From assembly GCF_036325985.1 (NCBI RefSeq), contig NZ_JAUHLI010000005.1, positions 1-64,000 on the forward strand: a DNA stretch of 64,000 nucleotides. Reading direction: 5' to 3'. The notes under the pieces were generated by a model that searched no databases, was not told where the DNA came from, and saw only the letters and a program-made list of their open reading frames with translations. Shown here in pieces: positions 1 through 8,302 of this stretch. Source of the DNA: Alkalimonas cellulosilytica (GTDB lineage: Bacteria > Pseudomonadota > Gammaproteobacteria > Enterobacterales > Alteromonadaceae). Position 1 is the stretch's first letter, and each line of letters opens with the position of its first letter. The position numbers and the translations under genes were made by a program.

Positions 1-1
1 A

Positions 2-30
2 AAAGGCCAGCCCTTGCAGGGCTAGCCTTT
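2..30 (-). terminator. Intrinsic terminator of the rpsP-rplS operon
   Basis: A stem-loop of about 13 bp with one mismatch (left arm AAAGGCCAGCCCT at 2-14, loop 15-17, right arm at 18-30) lies 22 bases beyond the rplS stop. Read on the minus strand it ends in CCTTTT, so it probably terminates the operon. The T tract is cut short by the window edge. Confidence 0.75.
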
Positions 31-51
31 CTTTGATGCAGCAAAAAGTGC

Positions 52-411
52 TTAGTTAAGCTTTTCGCGGATACGCGCTGATTTACCTGAACGATCGCGT
101 AAGTAGTACAGTTTGGCACGACGTACCGCACCGCGACGCTTAACGGTGATGCTCTCAACCAATGGGCTGTGTGTCTGGAACACACGCTCTACCCCTTCAC
201 CGTTCGATACTTTACGAACCGTGAAAGAAGAGTGCAGGCCGCGGTTGCGCTTGGCAATCACTACACCTTCGTAGGCCTGAAGACGGGTTTTCTCGCCTTC
301 TTTTACACGAACCTGAACGACCACGGTATCACCCGGGGCAAATGCAGGCACGTCTTGCTTCAGTTGTTCATCTTCAAGCTGCTTGATGATGTTTTGGCTT
401 ACTTTGCTCAT
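52..411 (-). CDS. rplS: 50S ribosomal protein L19
   Basis: A 119-residue protein with full-length L19 features: an N-terminal helix, the central PGDTVVVQVRVKEG segment, EGVVIAKRNRG and a basic C-terminus ending in RDRSGKSARIREKLN. L19 is a late-assembling protein at the 30S-50S interface. It is the last gene of rpsP-rimM-trmD-rplS, starts 22 bases after the trmD stop, and has AGAGAG before its ATG. The terminator follows at once. Identification is secure from sequence and gene order. Confidence 0.98.
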   Translation of the reverse strand: MSKVSQNIIKQLEDEQLKQDVPAFAPGDTVVVQVRVKEGEKTRLQAYEGVVIAKRNRGLHSSFTVRKVSNGEGVERVFQTHSPLVESITVKRRGAVRRAKLYYLRDRSGKSARIREKLN

Positions 412-433
412 AACAATCTCTCTTTACCTGGAA

Positions 434-1210
434 TTAACTGTCTTTCTGCTGCAGCGCCTGGTGTTCCTGTTGGAACTCTGCCAGTAACTGTCGCTGCTCC
501 TCAGTCAGAGCCAGGGAATTTAACATATCTGGCCGTCGTAACCAGGTCCTGCCAAGGGCCTGTTTCAGACGCCAGCGTCTGATTTTGTCGTGGTGACCAC
601 TCAGCAAAACCGGTGGTACCTCTTTGTTTGCTAACACTTCGGGCCGGGTGTAGTGCGGACAATCCAGCAAACCGGATGCAAACGAATCCTGCTCTGCCGA
701 TAAATCATGTCCAAGCACGCCAGGTACCATACGTGACACTGCATCAATCAATGTCATGGCCGGTAACTCGCCCCCGCTTAACACGTAATCACCAATTGAC
801 CATTCTTCGTCAATTTCGGTTTCTATTACGCGCTCGTCAATGCCTTCGTAGCGCCCAGCGACCAACAGCAACTTGCTGTGCTGCGCCAACTCCTGCACCC
901 CTTTCTGGTCTAACTTCCGGCCTTGCGGCGAAAGGTAGATGGTGTGCACCTTGCCCCCTGCAGCTGCCTTGGCAGCGCGGATTGCGTCGGTGAGTGGCTG
1001 TACCATCATCAACATGCCGGGTCCACCACCATAAGGCCGGTCATCGACGGTGCGGTGTTTGTCCGTGGTAAAATCCCGCGGATTCCAGCACTGCACATCA
1101 ATCAGCCCCTGGCGCAAAGCCCGTCCGGTCACCCCATACTGCGTTATAGCCTGAAACATCTCCGGGAACAGGGATACAACCCCAACCCAAAGCTTGCATG
1201 ATTCCGGCAT
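434..1210 (-). CDS. trmD: tRNA (guanine37-N1)-methyltransferase
   Basis: A 258-residue SPOUT-family enzyme that methylates N1 of G37 in tRNAs reading CNN and UGG-type codons with S-adenosylmethionine, preventing +1 frameshifting. The trefoil-knot cofactor site is visible as LLLVAGRYEGIDERV and SIGDYVLSGGELPAM, and the N-terminus carries WVGVVSLFPEMF. The start codon overlaps the rimM stop by one base (TAATG), so translation is probably coupled. Length is normal for the family. Confidence 0.98.
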   Translation of the reverse strand: MPESCKLWVGVVSLFPEMFQAITQYGVTGRALRQGLIDVQCWNPRDFTTDKHRTVDDRPYGGGPGMLMMVQPLTDAIRAAKAAAGGKVHTIYLSPQGRKLDQKGVQELAQHSKLLLVAGRYEGIDERVIETEIDEEWSIGDYVLSGGELPAMTLIDAVSRMVPGVLGHDLSAEQDSFASGLLDCPHYTRPEVLANKEVPPVLLSGHHDKIRRWRLKQALGRTWLRRPDMLNSLALTEEQRQLLAEFQQEHQALQQKDS

Positions 1211-1740
1211 TAAAACGCGGGATCCCAGTCGACGACAATACGTCGCTCAGTCAGGTTGACTTCCTTTATCACCGAATTGGTGATAAAAGGCAGCAACCGT
1301 TCTTTCTTACCAAATGCATCGGTGCGGTTGGCTTTCACCACCAGCACATCGTTGGAACCGGTTTCCATCATGTCGCTGACTTCACCTAAGTGATAGCCGG
1401 CTTCATTCACCACCGCCAGACCCATCAGGTCTTTCCAGTAGTAATCACCCTCGCCAAGCGCTGGTAATACACTGGTTGGTACGGCGATGTCGGCATTGAC
1501 CAGACGCTGAGCCTGATCGCGGTCCGAAACTCCTTCCAGCTTGGCAATCAAACCATTGCTATGGCGTTTCCAGCTGGTGACCTGCATTTGTTGTGGACAC
1601 CCCTGAACACTGACTACCCAGGGTGTATAATCAAAAATCCCTTCCGGGAAATCCGTATAGCTGTTCACTTTTAGCCAGCCGTTAATGCCGTACACAGCAC
1701 CAAATTTGCCAACCAAAATCAGTTCATTATTTGAACTCAA
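1210..1740 (-). CDS. rimM: Ribosome maturation factor RimM
   Basis: A 176-residue 16S processing/30S maturation factor that binds S19. The N-terminal RimM beta-barrel begins LVGKFGAVYGINGWLKVNSYTD and the PRC-barrel follows from about residue 100 (YYWKDLMGLAVVN...LGEVSDMMETGSNDVLVVK). It lies 26 bases after rpsP and overlaps the trmD start by one base. Sequence, size and order all agree. Confidence 0.97.
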   Translation of the reverse strand: MSSNNELILVGKFGAVYGINGWLKVNSYTDFPEGIFDYTPWVVSVQGCPQQMQVTSWKRHSNGLIAKLEGVSDRDQAQRLVNADIAVPTSVLPALGEGDYYWKDLMGLAVVNEAGYHLGEVSDMMETGSNDVLVVKANRTDAFGKKERLLPFITNSVIKEVNLTERRIVVDWDPAF

Positions 1741-1766
1741 GCGACAACTCCACAGACAGTGCTAAA

Positions 1767-2018
1767 TTAAGCCGCAGCTTTTTTAGCAGTTTTTACCAGG
1801 CTTGCAACACGCTCACTCAAAGATGCACCTTGTGCAACCCAGTGATTCACGCGCTCCAGGTCCAGACGCAGTTTTTCTTCCGTGCCGCTGGCGATTGGGT
1901 TAAAGAAACCAACACGCTCAATAAAACGGCCATCACGGGAAAAACGGCTGTCCGCAACCACAACTTGGTAAAAAGGACGCTTTTTCGCGCCACCACGTTG
2001 TAAACGAATAGTTACCAT
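1767..2018 (-). CDS. rpsP: 30S ribosomal protein S16
   Basis: An 83-residue S16 with the canonical start MVTIRLQRGGAKKRPFYQVV and the RDGRFIERVGFFNP motif. It is the first gene of rpsP-rimM-trmD-rplS. A clear AGAGGAC ribosome-binding site precedes the ATG. The leader contains a terminator-like hairpin (2062-2079) below a promoter, so expression may be attenuated. Confidence 0.98.
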   Translation of the reverse strand: MVTIRLQRGGAKKRPFYQVVVADSRFSRDGRFIERVGFFNPIASGTEEKLRLDLERVNHWVAQGASLSERVASLVKTAKKAAA

Positions 2019-2061
2019 ACCGTCCTCTAAGTTTTCGTTCAGGTTTTAAAAAATAACAACA

Positions 2062-2079
2062 CCTCCGACGGTTCGGAGG
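2062..2079 (-). terminator. Hairpin between ffh and rpsP: ffh terminator or rpsP leader attenuator
   Basis: On the minus strand CCTCCG and CGGAGG pair around a short loop and are followed by TGTTGTTATTTTTT, a usable U-rich tail. It sits about 50 bases after the ffh stop but also downstream of a good promoter (2088-2115) that would drive rpsP. It may therefore end ffh transcripts, attenuate the rpsP operon, or do both. Confidence 0.6.
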
Positions 2080-2087
2080 GCTGGTGC

Positions 2088-2115
2088 ATTGTACGGATTT
2101 TTGCCCCGATTGCAA
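2088..2115 (-). promoter_or_regulatory. Candidate sigma-70 promoter for the rpsP operon
   Basis: On the minus strand TTGCAA (2110-2115) and TACAAT (2088-2093) are separated by 16 bases. Transcription would begin near 2081, giving a leader of about 60 bases that contains the hairpin at 2062-2079 before the rpsP ribosome-binding site. Confidence 0.6.
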
Positions 2116-2128
2116 GGCATTTCGCGGC

Positions 2129-3496
2129 TTATCGGGGCGGCAGCATCCCTGGTGGTAACTTGCCGCCAAGGCCGCGCATCATCTTCATCATGCCACCCTT
2201 ACCCGACATCTGCTTCATCATCTTCTGCATCTGGGTAAATTGCTTGAGCATCTTATTGACGTCCTGCACCTGAGTACCGGAACCTGCGGCAATGCGCTTT
2301 TTGCGGGAGCCTTTAATCAGATCCGGAAACTGGCGCTCTTTTGGTGTCATTGAATTGATGATGGCTTCCATCCGGATAAACTGTTTATCATCCATCTGGC
2401 CGGCGACATTGGCTGGCAGGTTTTTCATACCCGGCAATTTATCCATCATCGACATCATGCCGCCCATATTGCGCATCTGACCCAACTGATCACGAAAGTC
2501 TTCCAGGCTAAAGCCTTTGCCTTTCATCATCTTCTGCGCCACTTTGGCCGCTTTGTCTTTATCGACTTTTTGCTCGATTTCCTCGATCAGGCTCAGTACA
2601 TCGCCCATGCCAAGGATACGGGACGCCACCCGATCCGGATGGAAAGGCTCAAGCGCATCGACTTTCTCGCCCATACCGATGAACTTTATCGGCTTGCCGG
2701 TAATATGGCGAATGGATAAGGCGGCACCGCCACGGGCGTCACCGTCAGCTTTGGTTAAGATTACCCCGGTCAGTGGCAAGGCATCATTAAAGGCTTTGGC
2801 GGTATTGGCCGCATCCTGGCCGGTCATGGCATCAACCACAAACAGGGTTTCAATAGGCTTTACCGCCGCATGCAGTGCCTGGATTTCCTGCATCATGGCA
2901 TCGTCGACATGCAAGCGACCGGCGGTATCCACCAACAGCACATCAAACAGGCGGGTGCGGGCATGAGCAATGGCGGCATTGACAATGGCGACCGGTTGCT
3001 GCGATACATCGCTTGGGAAAAACTCAACCCCAACCTCTTTGGCCAGGGTTTCCAACTGCTTAATCGCAGCTGGCCGGTAGACATCGGCACTGACCACCAG
3101 GACTTTTTTCTTTTTGCGCCCGGTTAAAAAGCGCGCCAGTTTCGCCACTGAAGTGGTTTTACCCGCCCCTTGCAAGCCGGCCATCAAGACCACCGCCGGC
3201 GGCTGGGTATTGAGTGCCAGCTCCTCATTGGCCTCGCCCATGGCATCTTCCAATGCCTTGCGCACAATCTTGATAAATTCCTGGCCCGGTGTCAGGCTTT
3301 TGCTGACTTCCAGGCCAACGGCTTTCTCTTTCACCTGCGCCACAAAGTCACGTACTACCGGCAATGCCACATCAGCTTCCAGTAGTGCCATCCGCACTTC
3401 GCGCAAAGTATCTTTAATATTGTCTTCGGTCAGACGCCCGCGACCACTGATGTTTTTCAGTGTGCGGGTCAGGCGGTCTGATAAATTCTCAAACAT
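2129..3496 (-). CDS. ffh: Signal recognition particle protein Ffh
   Basis: The GTPase subunit of the signal recognition particle, which binds 4.5S RNA and delivers nascent membrane proteins to FtsY. The NG domain shows GLQGAGKTTSVAKLA, the DTAGRLHVD box and LTKADGDARGG. The methionine-rich M domain ends in MMRGLGGKLPPGMLPPR. The frame is open 24 codons further upstream, but the family start MFENLSDRLTRTLKN fixes the ATG at 3496, giving 455 residues. A promoter lies just upstream, divergent from ypjD. Confidence 0.98.
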   Translation of the reverse strand: MFENLSDRLTRTLKNISGRGRLTEDNIKDTLREVRMALLEADVALPVVRDFVAQVKEKAVGLEVSKSLTPGQEFIKIVRKALEDAMGEANEELALNTQPPAVVLMAGLQGAGKTTSVAKLARFLTGRKKKKVLVVSADVYRPAAIKQLETLAKEVGVEFFPSDVSQQPVAIVNAAIAHARTRLFDVLLVDTAGRLHVDDAMMQEIQALHAAVKPIETLFVVDAMTGQDAANTAKAFNDALPLTGVILTKADGDARGGAALSIRHITGKPIKFIGMGEKVDALEPFHPDRVASRILGMGDVLSLIEEIEQKVDKDKAAKVAQKMMKGKGFSLEDFRDQLGQMRNMGGMMSMMDKLPGMKNLPANVAGQMDDKQFIRMEAIINSMTPKERQFPDLIKGSRKKRIAAGSGTQVQDVNKMLKQFTQMQKMMKQMSGKGGMMKMMRGLGGKLPPGMLPPR

Positions 3497-3527
3497 GGTG
3501 TCCATCCAGATTGCGTTGCTTGCTCTC

Positions 3528-3556
3528 AGTATACCTGAGTCCAACAGCGGCGTCAG
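3528..3556 (-). promoter_or_regulatory. Candidate promoter for ffh
   Basis: On the minus strand CTGACG (3551-3556) and TATACT (3528-3533) are 17 bases apart, with the -10 box about 30 bases before the ffh ATG. It lies back to back with the ypjD promoter. Confidence 0.45.
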
Positions 3557-3575
3557 CCACAGAGCCAATTAGGCA

Positions 3576-3604
3576 TTGGTATTCAGCACAAGTTGCAATA
3601 CAAT
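3576..3604 (+). promoter_or_regulatory. Candidate promoter for ypjD
   Basis: TTGGTA (3576-3581) and TACAAT (3599-3604) are 17 bases apart, with the -10 box 33 bases before the chosen ypjD start. Spacing and both hexamers are good. Confidence 0.5.
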
Positions 3605-3637
3605 GACTATCTGACTGTAATTCAGGGAAAGTTTTGC

Positions 3638-4444
3638 ATGCACTCGCTGTTGTTGCCATTATTTGCCATGCTGGCTTATGCACTGGCAGCAGGCACTATT
3701 CTCAGCCGTTTATTTCACCCGGCCGGCCCGGCGCTTAAGCTCACCTTCAGCGCAGCCTGTTTAGGCCTGGCCCTGCATGCGATTTCCTTATCTGCCGCCT
3801 TATTTACCAGTGATGGCCAGAACTTTAGTCTGCTTAATGTCAGCTCCCTGGTCAGTTGGCTAATTACCATGGCGGTCACCCTTACCGCCTTGCGTTCTCC
3901 GTTAGTCCTACTCCTGCCGGTGGTCTATGGCTGTGCTGCTCTGGTGCAACTGGCTGTATTGTTGCTACCACAAGGCACCCAGCTGCTGCAGATTGATCAA
4001 AACCCGCTGTTGCTGCTGCATATCCTGGTGGCTTTTATTGCCTATGTGATTTTAATTCTGGCGACCTTATACAGTGTGCAAGTCAGCTACATCAGCTACA
4101 AACTAAAACACAAAGCGTTGAGCATGACCTCGCAGTTGCCTCCTCTGATGCAAGCCGAAGTCCTGCAGTTCCGTTTATTGCTGATTGGTACCGTACTGCT
4201 TGGCATCACCCTGCTCAGTGGCGCTCTCTTTACCAGCGACTGGCTTGGCAAACAAAACCTGCATAAAAATGTCCTTAGTTTGCTGGCCTTTGTGTTGTTT
4301 GCACTGCTTAGCTGGGGCCATGCCCGGTTGGGATGGCGGGGAAAAACAGCCATCAGTCTGACACTGGTAGCCAGTCTGCTGCTGACGCTGGCCTATTTTG
4401 GCAGCCGCTTTGTCCGTGAAGTGCTGTTAAGCGGTGGCTTTTGA
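3638..4444 (+). CDS. ypjD: Inner-membrane protein YpjD, CcsA/cytochrome c assembly-like
   Basis: A polytopic membrane protein of 268 residues from the ATG at 3638, which has GGGAAAG six bases ahead. The open frame begins 15 codons earlier without such a site. About eight hydrophobic segments are visible, and NPLLLLHILVAFIAYVILILATLYSVQ resembles the CcsA/CcmC core. The family is related to cytochrome c biogenesis proteins, but YpjD itself has no firmly assigned job. As in E. coli it lies between ffh and yfjD. Confidence 0.88.
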   Translation: MHSLLLPLFAMLAYALAAGTILSRLFHPAGPALKLTFSAACLGLALHAISLSAALFTSDGQNFSLLNVSSLVSWLITMAVTLTALRSPLVLLLPVVYGCAALVQLAVLLLPQGTQLLQIDQNPLLLLHILVAFIAYVILILATLYSVQVSYISYKLKHKALSMTSQLPPLMQAEVLQFRLLLIGTVLLGITLLSGALFTSDWLGKQNLHKNVLSLLAFVLFALLSWGHARLGWRGKTAISLTLVASLLLTLAYFGSRFVREVLLSGGF

Positions 4445-4447
4445 TGT

Positions 4448-4476
4448 TTTACATCTGCCAGTGCACCGTACATACT
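4448..4476 (+). promoter_or_regulatory. Candidate promoter for yfjD
   Basis: TTTACA (4448-4453) and CATACT (4471-4476) are 17 bases apart in the 72-base gap between ypjD and yfjD. It could give yfjD its own transcript. Confidence 0.4.
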
Positions 4477-4516
4477 ATGCAATCACACTCCCTTAGGCCA
4501 CACAGGTAACCCAGAT

Positions 4517-5794
4517 TTGGACGCGATCGCAACCAGTACCTTATTTATTATTCTTGGTGTACTTATTTTTATCTCCGCGTACTTCTCTGGCTCTGAAACC
4601 GGCATGATGTCGGTGAATCCATACCGCCTGAAACACCTGGCAAATGAAAAAAACAAAGGCGCGCTACGCGTCAGCCAGTTGTTAAAGCGGCCAGATCGGC
4701 TGATTGGCCTGATCCTGATTGGCAATAACCTGGTCAATATCGCGGCATCAGCCATAGCGACTGTCATTGGCTTGCGGTTGTTTGGCGATATCGGCATCGC
4801 CATTGCTACCTTTGGTCTGACGCTGGTGATCCTGGTGTTTGCCGAAGTCACCCCAAAAACCCTGGCCGCACTGCACCCGGAGCGGGTGGCTTTTCCAAGC
4901 TCGGTTATTTTAAAGCCGTTACTGAAAGTGCTGTACCCCATTGTTTGGCTGGTCAATCAAATTACCAACAACTTTTTAAAGCTATTTGGCGTCAGTGCAG
5001 AGCAACATAAAGGCAACAGCTTAAGTGCCGAAGAGCTTCGCACTGTGGTGCACGAAGCCGGCGCCCTGATCCCGGAGCAGCACCAGAGCATGTTGGTGGG
5101 CGTGTTGGATCTGGAGCATGCCACGGTGGAAGACATCATGGTGCCACGCAATGAAATCAACGGGCTGGATGTGAATGATGACTGGAAACAACTGGTGCGC
5201 CAGCTGGCCAACTCACCACACAGTCGTTTGCTGCTGTACCGCGATACCATTGATGATGCGCTCGGCTTTTTGAACACCCGCGATTTAGTGCGCCCCCTGC
5301 TGAAAAAGCAGCTGACCAAAGCCACCTTGCTGCGTGCTGTGCGCGATATTTACTACATTCCTGAAGGAACACCTCTCAGTACTCAATTGCTAAAGTTTCA
5401 GGCCTCGAAAGAGCGCATTGGCCTGGTGGTGGATGAGTACGGTGATATTCAGGGCCTGGTAACGCTGGAAGATATTCTGGAAGAAGTAGTCGGTGACTTC
5501 ACTACCGATGTGATTGAAGACAAGCACGAAGAAATCATTGCCCAACCCGATGGCACTGTGTTGGTGGAAGGTGGTATTAACCTGCGCGATCTGAACCGTG
5601 AGCTGCAAGTGAACTTCCCAACCAATGGTCCGAAAACACTGAATGGACTGGTACTGGAGTATTTAGAAGAAATTCCGCAGGGCAGCCTGAGCCTGAAGCT
5701 GGCGGGTTATAAAATGGAGATTGTCGAGGTTCAGGACAATATGATCAAAACCATCCGCTTGTTCCCTCTGTCGAAAAAGCGGCGCGATCACTAA
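4517..5794 (+). CDS. yfjD: HlyC/CorC-family transporter with DUF21 and CBS domains
   Basis: A 425-residue protein of the CNNM/CorC type linked to magnesium or cobalt homeostasis. An N-terminal DUF21 membrane domain (STLFIILGVLIFISAYFSGSETG and two further hydrophobic stretches to about residue 140) is followed by a CBS pair (about 205-335: VEDIMVPRNEINGLD, LVVDEYGDIQGLVTLEDILEEVVGD) and the C-terminal CorC_HlyC domain. Translation appears to start at TTG (4517) with AGGT upstream, because no ATG fits the conserved N-terminus. It is third in ffh-ypjD-yfjD order as in E. coli. Substrate is not decided by the sequence. Confidence 0.92.
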   Translation: MDAIATSTLFIILGVLIFISAYFSGSETGMMSVNPYRLKHLANEKNKGALRVSQLLKRPDRLIGLILIGNNLVNIAASAIATVIGLRLFGDIGIAIATFGLTLVILVFAEVTPKTLAALHPERVAFPSSVILKPLLKVLYPIVWLVNQITNNFLKLFGVSAEQHKGNSLSAEELRTVVHEAGALIPEQHQSMLVGVLDLEHATVEDIMVPRNEINGLDVNDDWKQLVRQLANSPHSRLLLYRDTIDDALGFLNTRDLVRPLLKKQLTKATLLRAVRDIYYIPEGTPLSTQLLKFQASKERIGLVVDEYGDIQGLVTLEDILEEVVGDFTTDVIEDKHEEIIAQPDGTVLVEGGINLRDLNRELQVNFPTNGPKTLNGLVLEYLEEIPQGSLSLKLAGYKMEIVEVQDNMIKTIRLFPLSKKRRDH

Positions 5795-5814
5795 TCACCT
5801 CTCCACAAAACTGC

Positions 5815-5845
5815 CTTTCCACAGCCAGCTAATGGCTGTGGAAAG
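5815..5845. terminator. Bidirectional terminator hairpin between convergent genes
   Basis: A perfect 12-bp stem (CTTTCCACAGCC / GGCTGTGGAAAG) with a 7-base loop lies between the yfjD stop (5794) and the stop of the minus-strand lipoprotein (5852). The tails are short (TTTT on the minus strand after eight bases), but position and stability suggest it serves both genes. Confidence 0.7.
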
Positions 5846-5851
5846 ATCGAA

Positions 5852-6475
5852 TTAAAAACCAATCAAACGACGGAACCAGCCCCGCTGCAGTTCTTTCTCG
5901 CAGCTGGCCAATTGGGTTGCATACATCTGGGCCCGGTCATCTACCCGCCGCGCTACCGAAATCAGCCAGGTTTTATTACGATAAGTACCGCGCTGAAAAC
6001 CACCCCAACCTTCATGGTAATTCAGGTACTGATTGTACGCATCCCATTTGGACACCCCGTTGATACGGTGGGTTTTATCCATGTACCAGCCCATAAAGTC
6101 GATAGCATCGGCAAAGTTGCTACGGCTGGCAAAGCGGCGATTGGTTTCCCGCTGGTAATCCGCCCAGGTTTCGGTTTTAGCCTGCGAATAGCCATAGGCC
6201 GAGCTGGCACGGCCATAGGGGATAAAGCCTAAAAAATAACGCATCGGCGGCCGGGCGTTGTGGCGGAAGCTGCTTTCCTGGAACATCATGCTCATCGGTA
6301 CATGGATGGGCACACCCCATTTATCGCGGGTATTGGCGGCGGCCTTGTACCAGGAGCGATGCTCTTTAAAAATATCGCAAATATTGCTGCTGTTTTGCGG
6401 CGGCGGCGTGCTGCAACCTGCCAGTAACAATGCCGCAGAAAAAGTACCGCCGATTAAAAATAATTTTGTTTTCAT
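5852..6475 (-). CDS. Lipoprotein with lytic-transglycosylase (SLT)-like domain
   Basis: The ATG at 6475 gives 207 residues beginning MKTKLFLIGG, a lipoprotein signal with lipobox LLAGC. The mature part has WGVPIHVPMSMMFQESSFRHNA, matching the catalytic Glu region of soluble-lytic-transglycosylase folds (the Glu of QESSF). Then come YGYSQAKTETWADYQ and a conserved MGWYMDKTHRINGVS...YNQYLNYHEGWGGFQ. It probably cleaves or binds peptidoglycan from the membrane. It is not clearly MltA, MltC or EmtA, so no symbol is given. It is apparently a single gene. The upstream frame (13 more codons) adds nothing family-like. Confidence 0.8.
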   Translation of the reverse strand: MKTKLFLIGGTFSAALLLAGCSTPPPQNSSNICDIFKEHRSWYKAAANTRDKWGVPIHVPMSMMFQESSFRHNARPPMRYFLGFIPYGRASSAYGYSQAKTETWADYQRETNRRFASRSNFADAIDFMGWYMDKTHRINGVSKWDAYNQYLNYHEGWGGFQRGTYRNKTWLISVARRVDDRAQMYATQLASCEKELQRGWFRRLIGF

Positions 6476-6560
6476 CTGAACTTTATAAATCTCATTGCTT
6501 CTAACAAAGTGCAAGGACGCAAATCAAGTTTTACGTTTCCCTGGATTTCAATCCTGTATC

Positions 6561-6594
6561 GCGGTCACCCCTCTCCTGGTGACCGCTTTTTTTT
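6561..6594 (+). terminator. Strong hairpin plus T8 oriented on the plus strand, abutting gshA
   Basis: GCGGTCACC (6561-6569) pairs with GGTGACCGC (6578-6586), and eight T follow (6587-6594). The T run faces the plus strand, although the known neighbours on both sides are minus-strand genes. Read from gshA the A run lies at its stop codon and no T tract follows the stem. It may work for gshA by the hairpin alone, or stop antisense transcripts. Confidence 0.65.
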
Positions 6595-8191
6595 AGCGCT
6601 CGCTCTCCAATGAGCACGGCTTAGGCGCAAAATAATCATCCAGGTATTGCTCGAAACTTAACGTATCGGCTGCTTCCACCGCCGCTTGTTGCTGGTGCGA
6701 CTGCTCTGCCATTTCCTGCAAAGCCGGCTCATCGTAATACTGATAATCCCGTGCCAACAACTGCTGCCGGTACTGCTCCGCAAGGTTCAACGCGTAAGGG
6801 CCATTGTCTTGCTGTTTGCTCAAAAGCTCGCCCAGCAAGCGGCCGGAATAGGTAGTGGCCGGATCCAGCAAACTTAGATAAAAAAGGCGGATGCTGTCCT
6901 GGTAACTGCTGCCGCCATGCGCCTGGTCAAGCCAGGCCGCCACAGCATTTAAATCGGCAAATATTTCCTCAGCCCAATCCAACATCAGGCGCGGTGCTCC
7001 CTGTTGCATCAGCTCCAGATTTTGCCGCCTGCCATCGGTGACCACTTTCTTCAGGTTTTGTTCTGTCACCAGTTGGTCTGCATGGCTTAGCTCAGGGCTT
7101 TCCTGCAGCAGGCAATAGCACAAAAACACATCCAAAAAGCGCATTTGCTCAGCACTGATGCCCACCGGACTAAACGGATTGACATCCAGTGCCCGCACTT
7201 CGATGTATTCGACCCCACGCGCCGCCAGCGCGCAGGTAGGACGCTCGCCACTTTCAGTGGTGCGCTTAGGCCGGATGGTGGAATAAAATTCGTTTTCTAT
7301 CTGCAAGATATTGCTGTTGAGCTGCTGATAGCCTCGTTTGGCATCGCATGGGATATCGGCGTACTCTTCCGATGGCAAGGTTATCGCCTGATGCAACCCT
7401 GCGATGTATTCATCCAGCGAGTTGTAGGTAACTTTCAAGCGCGACTGCGCACTGTTGGTGTAACCTAAATCGCTCATGCGCAGTGAGGTGGCATAAGGCA
7501 GGTACAGGGTCCCCTTGCCAAGCTGCTGGAATGGGTACCTGGTTTCCCGACCTTTGATAAAAGAGCCACATAAAGCGGGGGAAGCACCAAACAGATAGAC
7601 AATCAGCCAGGCCATGCGTTTATAGTTGCGCACCAGCGCCAGGTACTGCTCGGAAATAAAAGCCTGGCTGGCTTCAGCCTGGCCGGCCACCGCAGCAAAA
7701 TGCGGCCAGAAACCCTGCGGAAACGAGAAATTAAAGTGCACCCCACTGATCGCCTGCATCATGCTGCCATAGCGGCGTTTTAAGCCCTGACGGTACAGGG
7801 TTTTCATCCGGCCAACATTGGAGCTGCCATAGTGCGCCAGCTGGATTTCATCTTCATGCGCGATGTAACAGGGCATGCTGAGTGGCCATAGCCGCTCATC
7901 CGCCAGCTGCTTCAACGTAAAGGTATGCACATCTGCCAATTGCGCCAGAGTAGTCTCAATATCGGTCGAAACCGGTGTGATAAACTCCAGCAGCGTTTCG
8001 GAAAAATCTGTGGTGATCAGCGGATGCGTTAAGGCTGAGCCTAAAGCTGCCTGATGCGCCGTTGTTGCCAGAGTGCCGTTGGGTTGGATGCGCAAGCATT
8101 CCCGCTCCAAACCCCGGCGAATACCAACAATACTGGGCAGATGCTCGGCAGCAGACAGCTCTGCCAGGCGTTGTTTAAGAAGTGAACTCAA
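6593..8191 (-). CDS. gshA: Glutamate-cysteine ligase
   Basis: A 532-residue gammaproteobacterial type-1 enzyme catalysing ATP-dependent gamma-glutamylcysteine formation, the first step of glutathione synthesis. The N-terminus shows IVGIRRGLERECLRI, where the Glu residues bind metal, followed by TTDFSETLLEFITPV. Later SGVHFNFSFP and YIEVRALDVNPFSPVGI match substrate and metal sites of the family. Length is close to the usual 515-530. It appears monocistronic; its stop overlaps the A side of the hairpin at 6561-6594. Confidence 0.97.
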   Translation of the reverse strand: MSSLLKQRLAELSAAEHLPSIVGIRRGLERECLRIQPNGTLATTAHQAALGSALTHPLITTDFSETLLEFITPVSTDIETTLAQLADVHTFTLKQLADERLWPLSMPCYIAHEDEIQLAHYGSSNVGRMKTLYRQGLKRRYGSMMQAISGVHFNFSFPQGFWPHFAAVAGQAEASQAFISEQYLALVRNYKRMAWLIVYLFGASPALCGSFIKGRETRYPFQQLGKGTLYLPYATSLRMSDLGYTNSAQSRLKVTYNSLDEYIAGLHQAITLPSEEYADIPCDAKRGYQQLNSNILQIENEFYSTIRPKRTTESGERPTCALAARGVEYIEVRALDVNPFSPVGISAEQMRFLDVFLCYCLLQESPELSHADQLVTEQNLKKVVTDGRRQNLELMQQGAPRLMLDWAEEIFADLNAVAAWLDQAHGGSSYQDSIRLFYLSLLDPATTYSGRLLGELLSKQQDNGPYALNLAEQYRQQLLARDYQYYDEPALQEMAEQSHQQQAAVEAADTLSFEQYLDDYFAPKPCSLESER

Positions 8192-8302
8192 AAGATATCC
8201 TTCCTCAATTGAAGGCTCGTATTAGGGAGCGACAACCTTGAACCTGCCGCTCACTGTACTTTGGAAACCCACCCGGGACAAGGTATCTCAGGTGGTAAAA
8301 TG

